DNA of 14,260 nucleotides, from positions 810 through 15,069 of the forward strand of contig FR878304.1 of the NCBI GenBank assembly GCA_000434335.1, written 5' to 3'. This DNA comes from Clostridium sp. CAG:492 (lineage in GTDB: Bacteria; Bacillota; Clostridia; TANB77; CAG-508). How positions within the stretch are numbered: position 1 is the stretch's first letter; each line of letters starts with the position of its first letter. Positions 7,533 to 14,170 of this stretch are shown here, one piece after another. Below the pieces are notes generated by a model. That model did not search any database. It was not told where the DNA came from and saw only the letters and a program-made list of their open reading frames with translations. Made by a program: the position numbers and the translations under genes.

Positions 7533-7997
7533 TTATAACTCATTCTTTTTAAACCAACTTTTTATTTTTTCAATCGCTCTTTTAAACCAATTTTCCTTTT
7601 TAACTTTAACAAGGGCTTCTGTTTCTTTTACTGGTTCTATCTTTGTTGCTTGTTGTGTATTTGATTTAAAAATATTTTCTGGATTATATTGCTGTTTCTT
7701 TTTTATTTCTAATTTTGCCCTTTCTTCTAATATCATTTTTTTAATTTTTTCTTTTTGCTCTGGTGTTGCTAAATAATTTCTAAATATGTTGAATATTATT
7801 GCTCTTGTTTCTGGTAACATTGGCTGATATTTTAGCTCTTGATCTTCATCTACTTCGTAGTAATATTCTTCATTCCTATTTTCTTTTAGTGCTTGTATTA
7901 CTTCTGGTGGTATTTTTAAATATTCTTCTTCGTCTAGCTCTTGTAAAATTGTGTATGCCTCTTGATATGCATTTTTACGATTGTTGCTTTTGACCAT
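7533..7997 (-). CDS. Charged 154-aa protein of unknown function, coupled to the helicase gene
   Basis: A 154-residue, strongly charged, soluble protein. The N-terminal part is EAYTILQELDEEEYLKIPPE, then an acidic YYYEVDEDQEL, then QPMLPETRAIIFNIFRNYLA and TPEQKEKIKKMILEERAK. The C-terminal tail is basic, with WFKRAIEKIKSWFKK forming an amphipathic helix. I recognise the general pattern as a recurrent uncharacterised family in low-GC gut Firmicutes but know no function. AGGAGG lies 5 bases before ATG 7997. The start lies inside the last codons of the original helicase frame (stop 7975-7977). This 23-bp overlap is typical of translational coupling and suggests the two proteins act together. Its stop abuts the DUF4160 remnant. 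Confidence 0.75.
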   Translation of the reverse strand: MVKSNNRKNAYQEAYTILQELDEEEYLKIPPEVIQALKENRNEEYYYEVDEDQELKYQPMLPETRAIIFNIFRNYLATPEQKEKIKKMILEERAKLEIKKKQQYNPENIFKSNTQQATKIEPVKETEALVKVKKENWFKRAIEKIKSWFKKNEL

Positions 7998-8229
7998 TTT
8001 TGCCTCCTTTTTCTTCTGTTTTTGATATTAGTGTATCTAAAGCTTGTTGCTCTGAATCCAATAAATCTGGGTCTGTTATTGCAGGAAAAGCTGCTTCAGC
8101 TAGCTCTTTTTTTGATTTGCTTTTCTTTTCTAATGATATTCCTAGCTTTTTTAATTTATCTACTTGCTCAGGTGTTGGAGGATTTCCGCCTACTTGCTCA
8201 GGTGTTGGAGGTTTTCCGCGTTGTAATTC
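7975..8229 (-). pseudogene. Detached 84-codon C-terminal tail of the helicase (shifted frame)
   Basis: Immediately after the A7 tract at 8230-8236 the +1 frame is open for 84 codons to a stop at 7975-7977. It encodes ELQRGKPPTPEQVGGN, a second PPTPEQV, a basic KSKSKKELAEAAF and a DPDLLDSEQQALDTL segment. The codon use is ordinary for this genome, and the downstream gene starts within its end as expected for an intact operon. Deleting one A from the tract joins it smoothly to the helicase, giving about 1345 residues instead of 1271. I therefore take it as the true original C-terminus. The cause may be mutation, sequencing error, or less likely programmed or transcriptional slippage. Confidence 0.75.
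8161..8220. repeat. Two tandem 30-bp repeats in the helicase tail
   Basis: Units 8161-8190 and 8191-8220 differ at only two of 30 positions. Each encodes ten residues of the type G-K/N-P-P-T-P-E-Q-V-G/D in the shifted frame. The premature stop of the helicase frame (8198-8200) lies within the second unit. The 30-base period keeps the frame, as expected for an expanding peptide linker. Confidence 0.9.
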
Positions 8230-11200
8230 TTTTTTTCTTTTTCCCCTCTGCTACATCTCTTGCATCTCTATAGTATTCTGCTATGTTTGCTTTTTGTTGT
8301 CCAATTTTAAACGTTGAATCTAAACCTGCTTCTTCTATTTGCTCTTCGCTTATTCCTAATCCTTCTGCTAATTTTCCTATGGTATCTCTTGCTTTTATTT
8401 TTATTACCTCAGGTTTATCTGTTTCAACTAAATTAATTAGTGTCTCTATCTTTCCAATAAATCGCTCTACAGTTTTTTTTTCTTCTTCTTCCTCTATCTC
8501 CTCTTGCAATTCATATAAATCTCTCATTGTTCCTTCTAAATAGAATTCTATATTTTCTAATTCGCTCTCATTTACTTTTTTTCCATTTTTTCCTATTTTG
8601 TCTGGGAATTCTATTTCCCATAAATCTATTTCGGATCCTTTTTTTATTATATTTTGTATTTCTTCTATCTCTCCTTGCTCTTCTTCGTCAAAATCATTGT
8701 ATAGTTCTGGATTTTGTAAATATTTTTCGTACTTGCTTTGTATTCTTTTTAATGTAATAGCTCTTCTTGCTTCTTCTCTGCTATTGCTGTTTATATCTGG
8801 TATATATCCATCATGTGCTTGTACCCATTCTACCATTTCATTTAATAGCTCTAAGTCATCTTTTTGTGTATATGTGTTTATTGTTTTTTGTAAATCTACA
8901 TTTAATAAATTATTTGGCAAATCTATTACTAGTGGTCTATCTTCATCTTTTACTGGCTTTTGTGGATCTATACCATATATTGCTCTTCCTAGTTGTTGTA
9001 ATAATAATATTTTTGAATTTTCATCTAGTGCTCTCGTCCATATTATTCCGTCAAGTCCTTTTACGTGAACACCTTCATTTAATTTGTTCATTACAATCAT
9101 TATTTTTGTGTGTTCACTATCAGATGTTTCAAACCCATTTAGCTCTTTGGCATTTCTTTTTTGACTATACTGTCCTAGCATTGAATATATTTCTGGACCA
9201 TCTATTATATTACCTTTGTCATCGTATTTAGTTTCATCTACTCCTTTTAGCCATTCTCTTAATTGCATTTCAGCTTCTTTTATTTTATCCTCTTGAGTCT
9301 TTTTTCCTGACTTATTTCCATATTCGTCTTCTAAATCTTCGCCATTATCTGAAACTGGAATGAAAACAATGTATCTTCCGTTCTTTTTTTGTATATTTTG
9401 AGCTAATAGCTCTGGTATACCTTGGGCATTAGATAATTTTCCTCTTAAATTTTCATATTTTTGCATTAGCTCTGTTTTTTTAGTTTCATCTTCTATTTGA
9501 TTTATTCTTTCTAATAATTTTTCTAGTGTATCTCCATGTGTTATATTATATTCACATGAGACTATTTTAGGATTTACTACTATACCAAGTCTAATTGCTT
9601 CTATTAAATCCATATTCATAGCTATATGTTTTCCTGCTTTTACTTCTTCCTCAGTATATGCTTTGTTATATTTTTTACCAATTTTAAGTGCTAACTCATC
9701 TGCCATATTTCTTCCATCAGCATCTCGCTCTGGTGTTGCTGTTATTCCTAATATTTTTGTTTGTTCTTCTTGTGATTCTAATAATAGTTCCAATTTCTTT
9801 TGCCATTTTTCTGCTCCAGTTCTGTGTAATTCATCTAATACCATAAAGTCATATTTACTTTCTTTTAATATATCACCTTTTTTATGTAATAAGCTTTGAT
9901 ATGTGGCTAGTTCTAAATTTGGAAATACTTCTTTTATTATTTGATCAGGTGTTTTGTTTAATGTTCCTTTTGTTCCGTGAATATTTTCTATTATATATTT
10001 TCTGATTTGATCTAATATTTCATTTGATGGTGCTAAATACAGCATTCTATCATTTTTATGCTCTAATAGCTCTGTCATTGCAACAAAACTTTTTCCCGCT
10101 CCTGTTGGTAATATTACTGATGCAAATTGCTTTTCTTCAAACTTTTTATTTGCATTATTTACTGCTCTTTGTTGGTACTCTCTTAATACTATATCTGTTC
10201 CAGGTACATCATAATATCCTAAAAATGTTTCTACTTGATCAATTGATAAGTCTTGTGTTAGCTCTTCTGTATGCTCTTTAATTTGCTCTTCAAAATTTTC
10301 CATGTTTAATATATTTGAAAAATTTTTATTCATTGCAATATTTAATATTATTTGTGATATTGTTTTTTCTGGTAAATTTAATTTTGTTAATTTTTCGTAT
10401 AAATTTATTATATCTGTATTTTTTAATCTTTTTTCAAATTCTTGCCTTTCTTCTGGTCTAAATCCAATTCCTGTTTTTCCCCAATTATAAGAATCTATAA
10501 TTGCTTTTGCATAATATGTTTGTTTATCTATTGGTTTGTCATACATTATTTTAGAAAATCTTTGTCTTATTATATCTGAATCAATAACTTGTGCTTTTGA
10601 TTCTATTGTTTCAATTATTTCTTCAATTGGTAAATTTTGTATATCTTTTATAAGTTCAATTTCTTCCCCTTCGGCTCCAATATTTACTGATTCACTTAAT
10701 TTATATCCTCGTTCATTTTGTCTTGTTATTATTTTTGGCTCAATTGAAAAAGTTTGTGTTTTAATATTTTGTATTACATTTACATATTGTGGATTATTTT
10801 CTGCTATTTCACTTATAATATTTGAAAGTGCTATTGCTTTTGCTCTTGATTTAATTGCATAAAATAATAACATTTTTTGCATTTGCATTGCAGATTTATA
10901 ATCTATTTTTCCTTGGGTTAACTCATACATTTCGTCTATTGAAACATTTGGTAGCTCTGTTTCTTGTAGCTCTAATAATTTTTGTGATGTTTCATCAATA
11001 TTTATTGTATATTGACCATTTGTAAATACAAGCTCTCCATTTTTATTTTGTATTTCATATCCATTATTTGCATATTCTAATAATTTTCTTTCTATTTCAT
11101 CTATATTTTGCGCTTCATTTGGAGATTTTTCTTTTACTTGCTGTAAAAGTGCAAACATATCCATTATATCTTTTGAAACTGGAATTATTTCGCTTTTTTC

Positions 11201-12013
11201 AATATCTCCATAATGTATAACTTCACTTGATGAAAACGCATTTCCTAATGTTCTTGCTAAATTTGAATTTGTTGTTGTATTTGGTATTATTGGTTCCATA
11301 ACACCTTTTCGCTCTAATACTGTTAATATTCCCATTATTTTATTTTTTTCTAGTGTTTGCTCTTCATTTAGTGATTGATAATTGCTAAGTCTTGCTCTTG
11401 CTGGTACTGCATCTGCTCTATCTTTTACTTTTGTTCCCATATAGTTCATTTGACTTGTTGTATTAAGCACTTGAGAATTTAATATTGCATCTGCTATTTC
11501 ATCAGATGTTGTGGCATTTCTTATTTGGTTAATTAAATTAAATAATTCTTCGTTTTCTGTTTTATTTAAACCTTCTATTGCTTCATTTATACGCTTTTCA
11601 ACTTCTTCAAGCATATACTGTCCTGCGTTTACAATGTTTTTTCCCATCTCATTTTTTGGGACTTTTACAATTACATATTTATCTGTATATGAACCTCTAC
11701 CATATACAATTGAAACATTCGCATTGCTTGATAAAGAGATACAGTTTGTTTCTTTGCTGTATCTCATTTTTATATGATCATTTATTTGTCTTAAGGATAA
11801 CTCAACTTCTTTATTATATCTTGGAGCTCTTTCAGTGTGAGTTTCTTCCCATCTTTCTCTGTCTGTACGAATTCTTGTTATATTTCCATTTTCATCTGTT
11901 GTAATATTGCCATCGATATCTGCGTTATCAGCCATATTTAGTGCTCTAAAGAAGTAATAATTATCGTTATCTTGTATTATATTAAAATTTTCTATATTAA
12001 AAACATCATCCAT
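8198..12013 (-). CDS. Giant SF2 helicase/ATPase with possible ART-like N-terminal domain
   Basis: A 1271-residue cytosolic protein. I chose ATG at 12013 (MDDVFNIENF) because AGGAG lies 8 bases upstream. The frame is open back to a TTG at 12079, but that extension would cover the promoter. Residues about 19-142 carry YYFFRAL (R23), CISLSSNANV (91-100), YVIVKVP and AGQYMLEEVEK (E136/E137). This order recalls the R-S-E triad of ADP-ribosyltransferase folds, but that is inference from pattern. Residues about 150-600 are helical with no family recognised. The helicase core follows: REYQQRAV, Walker A PTGAGKS (about 636-642), VLDELHR (about 726), GITATPER (about 756), motif V NEGVHVKG (about 980) and motif VI QLGRAIYG (about 1007). 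These resemble DEAD/DEAH enzymes of the restriction type I HsdR/UvrB-like group. The C-terminus is Glu/Lys-rich. It ends early through a poly-A frameshift that removes 84 codons. Confidence 0.85.
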   Translation of the reverse strand: MDDVFNIENFNIIQDNDNYYFFRALNMADNADIDGNITTDENGNITRIRTDRERWEETHTERAPRYNKEVELSLRQINDHIKMRYSKETNCISLSSNANVSIVYGRGSYTDKYVIVKVPKNEMGKNIVNAGQYMLEEVEKRINEAIEGLNKTENEELFNLINQIRNATTSDEIADAILNSQVLNTTSQMNYMGTKVKDRADAVPARARLSNYQSLNEEQTLEKNKIMGILTVLERKGVMEPIIPNTTTNSNLARTLGNAFSSSEVIHYGDIEKSEIIPVSKDIMDMFALLQQVKEKSPNEAQNIDEIERKLLEYANNGYEIQNKNGELVFTNGQYTINIDETSQKLLELQETELPNVSIDEMYELTQGKIDYKSAMQMQKMLLFYAIKSRAKAIALSNIISEIAENNPQYVNVIQNIKTQTFSIEPKIITRQNERGYKLSESVNIGAEGEEIELIKDIQNLPIEEIIETIESKAQVIDSDIIRQRFSKIMYDKPIDKQTYYAKAIIDSYNWGKTGIGFRPEERQEFEKRLKNTDIINLYEKLTKLNLPEKTISQIILNIAMNKNFSNILNMENFEEQIKEHTEELTQDLSIDQVETFLGYYDVPGTDIVLREYQQRAVNNANKKFEEKQFASVILPTGAGKSFVAMTELLEHKNDRMLYLAPSNEILDQIRKYIIENIHGTKGTLNKTPDQIIKEVFPNLELATYQSLLHKKGDILKESKYDFMVLDELHRTGAEKWQKKLELLLESQEEQTKILGITATPERDADGRNMADELALKIGKKYNKAYTEEEVKAGKHIAMNMDLIEAIRLGIVVNPKIVSCEYNITHGDTLEKLLERINQIEDETKKTELMQKYENLRGKLSNAQGIPELLAQNIQKKNGRYIVFIPVSDNGEDLEDEYGNKSGKKTQEDKIKEAEMQLREWLKGVDETKYDDKGNIIDGPEIYSMLGQYSQKRNAKELNGFETSDSEHTKIMIVMNKLNEGVHVKGLDGIIWTRALDENSKILLLQQLGRAIYGIDPQKPVKDEDRPLVIDLPNNLLNVDLQKTINTYTQKDDLELLNEMVEWVQAHDGYIPDINSNSREEARRAITLKRIQSKYEKYLQNPELYNDFDEEEQGEIEEIQNIIKKGSEIDLWEIEFPDKIGKNGKKVNESELENIEFYLEGTMRDLYELQEEIEEEEEKKTVERFIGKIETLINLVETDKPEVIKIKARDTIGKLAEGLGISEEQIEEAGLDSTFKIGQQKANIAEYYRDARDVAEGKKKKRITTRKTSNT

Positions 12014-12044
12014 AGCTTTATCTCCTGTATATAAATTTAATATC

Positions 12045-12073
12045 ATTATACAAATAATAAATTTGATAGTCAA
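12045..12073 (-). promoter_or_regulatory. Promoter of the helicase operon
   Basis: TTGACT (12068-12073) and TATAAT (12045-12050) are separated by 17 bases on the minus strand. The expected start is about 12038, leaving a leader of about 25 bases before ATG 12013, which carries ACAGGAG. This promoter rules out translation from the open frame further upstream. Confidence 0.8.
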
Positions 12074-12079
12074 TATCAA
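12063..12079. promoter_or_regulatory. Inverted repeat over the helicase -35 box
   Basis: TTGATA-GTCAA-TATCAA is a 17-bp inverted repeat with 6-bp arms. It covers the whole -35 hexamer of the helicase promoter, a placement suited to a repressor. It is short and AT-rich, so chance cannot be excluded. Confidence 0.4.
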
Positions 12080-12087
12080 TTTTAGGC

Positions 12088-12107
12088 ATTTGGTCTATAA
12101 ACCAAAT
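12088..12107. promoter_or_regulatory. Hyphenated palindrome upstream of the helicase promoter
   Basis: ATTTGGT-CTATAA-ACCAAAT forms two perfect 7-bp arms with a 6-base spacer, 15 bp upstream of the -35 box. It may be a protein-binding site or a small RNA hairpin in read-through transcripts. No T-tract follows on the minus strand. Confidence 0.45.
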
Positions 12108-12114
12108 AGAATAG

Positions 12115-12181
12115 AAAATTTAAGTTTGCTAAATAATATTAAGCATAGAAAAATATCTATGCTTAATGTTATTTATATTTT
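12115..12181. repeat. 66-bp hairpin repeat, copy B
   Basis: Second copy of the element at 7058-7123, in the same orientation, so the two are direct repeats about 5.06 kb apart. The stem ATTAAGCATAGA/TCTATGCTTAAT is identical. The outer stem AAT/GTT pairs with one G-T wobble where copy A has two mismatches, so this copy folds slightly better. It touches the stop codon of the 148-aa gene at 12181-12183, just as copy A touches the DUF2442 stop. Confidence 0.85.
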
Positions 12182-12627
12182 TAAATTACCTTTCCTTCTT
12201 TGTAACATTCGTATATGTAGTCTGGATTTTCATAATACATACTGCTATTATAATTGTCTATTTTTTCTATAATCCATGATGATAACACACTATATAGAGT
12301 ATTAATATATTCATTTTCATCATTGTTTACCATTAAAATTAATCTTTTATATACTTTTCCAATATCCCAATATGTTGGAATATTATATTTACAATTACCT
12401 ATAATGTCGTAGTTTCCACGCTCTATTTTTGATTGTTCAATTATTTCATCTGATACTTTTTCAATATTTTCTGAATGATATACTTCAGCTAAATTATATA
12501 TTTTTTGTAGTAATTCTTTACCTATTTTTTTTACTATATATGACTTTTTATTATTTGTTTTTCTAGCTATATATTCTATAAAACTACATACAAAAAATAA
12601 GTCATTTTCATTTTGTGGCTCTCCCAT
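12181..12627 (-). CDS. 148-aa protein of unknown function
   Basis: A 148-residue soluble protein, mainly helical. Notable segments are FFVCSFIEYIARKTNNKKSY, IYNLAEVYHSENIEKVSDE, YNIPTYWDIGKVYKRLI and a C-terminal YENPDYIYECYKEG. I recognise the pattern as a family common in Bacillota, often next to DUF3990/DUF3791 genes in small modules proposed to be toxin-antitoxin-like. That link is from memory and not shown here, since neither partner is present. ATG 12627 has AGGAG 6 bases upstream. It lies about 105 bp after glmM with no clear terminator between, so it may be partly cotranscribed with glmM; a weak promoter is possible. Copy B of the hairpin repeat follows directly. Confidence 0.72.
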   Translation of the reverse strand: MGEPQNENDLFFVCSFIEYIARKTNNKKSYIVKKIGKELLQKIYNLAEVYHSENIEKVSDEIIEQSKIERGNYDIIGNCKYNIPTYWDIGKVYKRLILMVNNDENEYINTLYSVLSSWIIEKIDNYNSSMYYENPDYIYECYKEGKVI

Positions 12628-12637
12628 TTTTTTCTCC

Positions 12638-12721
12638 TTATATTTTATCTGTTCCTATAAACTTAATACATTGTAAAGCTTTAGTAGTACAAAATGCAAT
12701 TTGATGTGTAGGGCATTCCAT
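12638..12721 (-). CDS. Possible 27-aa ORF between glmM and the 148-aa gene
   Basis: ATG at 12721 opens 27 codons starting MECPTHQIAFCTTKALQ and ending with a stop at 12638-12640. The stop touches the AGGAG of the next gene, a layout that would suit a leader peptide. Three Cys in 27 residues is odd for this genome. However, there is no RBS before the ATG, and ORFs of this length arise readily by chance, so I give it low weight. Confidence 0.2.
   Translation of the reverse strand: MECPTHQIAFCTTKALQCIKFIGTDKI
12670..12699 (-). promoter_or_regulatory. Weak candidate promoter for the 148-aa gene
   Basis: On the minus strand TTGCAT (12694-12699) and TACAAT (12670-12675) are separated by 18 bases, about 43 bases before ATG 12627. 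Both hexamers are one or two bases off consensus. The match is clearly poorer than the three TTGACT/TATAAT promoters in this window. Confidence 0.3.
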
Positions 12722-12731
12722 ATAATGCTTT

Positions 12732-14111
12732 TTATTTTTTTACCTCATCCCCAAGTTTCTGCTCAATTAAACTTGCTATTGTTTGTGCTTTTTGTTTTAT
12801 GTAGTCTTGGTCTTCGCCTTCTATCATTACTCTTACTAGTGGCTCTGTTCCTGATGCTCTTATTAAAACTCTTCCGTTGCCATCAAATTCTTTGTTTAAT
12901 TTTTCTATTGCTGATTTTATTTCTTCATCTTTGTCAAAGTCATATTTTTTATCTGACGATACTTTGGCATTTATTAATACTTGTGGATATGCTTTCATTA
13001 TTGATGCAACTTCTGATGCTTTTTTACCTTGCTCTAATATTGCTCTTATTATCATTAATGATGTTAAAATTCCGTCACCTGTTGGATTGTAGTCTAAACA
13101 TATTACATGTCCTGATTGCTCTCCTCCAAGATTGTATCCGTTTTTTAGCATTTCTTCTAGAACATATCTATCTCCAACTTTTGTTTGAACAAAGTTTAAT
13201 TCATTTTGTTTAGCATATTTGTTTAATCCTAAATTGCTCATTACTGTTGCTACTATTGTGTCTTTGTTTAATTTTCCTTTTGATTTTAAGTATTGTGAAA
13301 TTATTGCTATTATTTTATCTCCATCTATTTCATTTCCATTTTCGTCAACAGCTAAACATCTGTCTCCATCTCCATCATATGCAATTCCTAAACTACATTT
13401 TTTGTCTATTACATATTGTTTTAACATTTCTAGATGTGTAGAGCCACATCCGTCGTTTATGTTAATTCCATTTGGACTGTCATTTAATATATGATGTTTT
13501 ATTCCTAATACTGTAAAAACTTTATCTGCAACTACTGATGTTGCTCCATTTGCTGTATCTACAGCTACTACAAAGTCATCTCTGTTTAATCTTTCTAAAT
13601 CTTCTTCAAAGTTTTTTCTAAAGAAATAAACATATTCGTCTAGTAATTCTGTTGCTATTTCTGATGTTCCTATTTTATCATTAACAGCTGTTAATTCATT
13701 TATTTTTCCAGAATCCATAACTTCTTCAATTTCTTCTTCTAATTCATCTGGAATTTTCATACCTTTGTTGCTGAAATATTTTACTCCGTTAAATTCAAAT
13801 GTGTTGTGTGATGCTGATATAACAACACTTGCATCTGCTTTGAATTTTTTTGTTAAATATGCAACTGCTGGTGTTGGCATTACACCTAACATTTTTACAT
13901 TTGCACCATAGCTTAAAAATCCAGCTGTCATAGCACTTTCAATAAGTGTTCCTGATATACGTGTATCCCTTCCTATAAATATTGTTGGCGCATGATCTGT
14001 ATGTTTAGATAACACATATGCTCCTGCTTTTGCTACTTTATATACTAATTCAGGAGTTAATTCTGTATTTGCAATTCTCCTGATTCCATCTGTTCCAAAA
14101 TATTTTCTCAT
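12732..14111 (-). CDS. glmM: Phosphoglucosamine mutase
   Basis: GlmM of 459 residues (family usually about 445-450). It converts glucosamine-6-phosphate to glucosamine-1-phosphate for UDP-GlcNAc, peptidoglycan and other envelope sugars. It starts MRKYFGTDGIRR, the typical GlmM N-terminus. The phosphoserine loop is VISASHN with catalytic S101, the magnesium loop is DGDGDR (D246, D248, D250), the sugar-binding loop is GGEQSGH, and the C-terminal phosphate-binding loop is RASGTEPLVRVM. These features separate it from plain phosphoglucomutase. AGGAGG lies 8 bases before the ATG, and a clear promoter lies at 14142-14170, so it is independently expressed. No terminator is evident after its stop. 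Some transcripts may continue into the 148-aa gene. Confidence 0.95.
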   Translation of the reverse strand: MRKYFGTDGIRRIANTELTPELVYKVAKAGAYVLSKHTDHAPTIFIGRDTRISGTLIESAMTAGFLSYGANVKMLGVMPTPAVAYLTKKFKADASVVISASHNTFEFNGVKYFSNKGMKIPDELEEEIEEVMDSGKINELTAVNDKIGTSEIATELLDEYVYFFRKNFEEDLERLNRDDFVVAVDTANGATSVVADKVFTVLGIKHHILNDSPNGININDGCGSTHLEMLKQYVIDKKCSLGIAYDGDGDRCLAVDENGNEIDGDKIIAIISQYLKSKGKLNKDTIVATVMSNLGLNKYAKQNELNFVQTKVGDRYVLEEMLKNGYNLGGEQSGHVICLDYNPTGDGILTSLMIIRAILEQGKKASEVASIMKAYPQVLINAKVSSDKKYDFDKDEEIKSAIEKLNKEFDGNGRVLIRASGTEPLVRVMIEGEDQDYIKQKAQTIASLIEQKLGDEVKK

Positions 14112-14141
14112 CTGTTGTACCTCCTTATAAAATCTTGAATT

Positions 14142-14170
14142 ATTATATATTCATAGTTATTATAAGTCAA
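14142..14170 (-). promoter_or_regulatory. Promoter of glmM
   Basis: TTGACT (14165-14170) and TATAAT (14142-14147) are separated by 17 bases on the minus strand. The start is expected about 25 bases before ATG 14111. The end of its spacer (CTATGAATA) resembles that of the metG promoter (CTATGATTA). Confidence 0.8.

Noticed and set aside
8230..8236. Classical -1 programmed frameshift at G AAA AAA A
   Set aside because: The -1 frame after the tract does not give the conserved-looking tail; the tail is in +1 (or -2).
12014..12079. 22-residue N-terminal extension of the helicase from a TTG codon
   Set aside because: It would start on the -35 box and include the -10 box. ATG 12013 has an ideal AGGAG.
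7058..12181. CRISPR array from repeated hairpins
   Set aside because: Only two copies, 5 kb apart, with genes between; no spacers of regular length.
7058..12181. Insertion sequence or transposon with inverted ends
   Set aside because: The flanking repeats are direct. No transposase, integrase or target-site duplication was seen.
622..13494. Many plus-strand open frames of 60-170 codons, rich in Leu, Phe and Ser
   Set aside because: They lie opposite well-supported minus-strand genes. Reverse complements of Lys/Glu-rich AT-rich genes give Leu/Phe-rich frames; none has an RBS or family motif.
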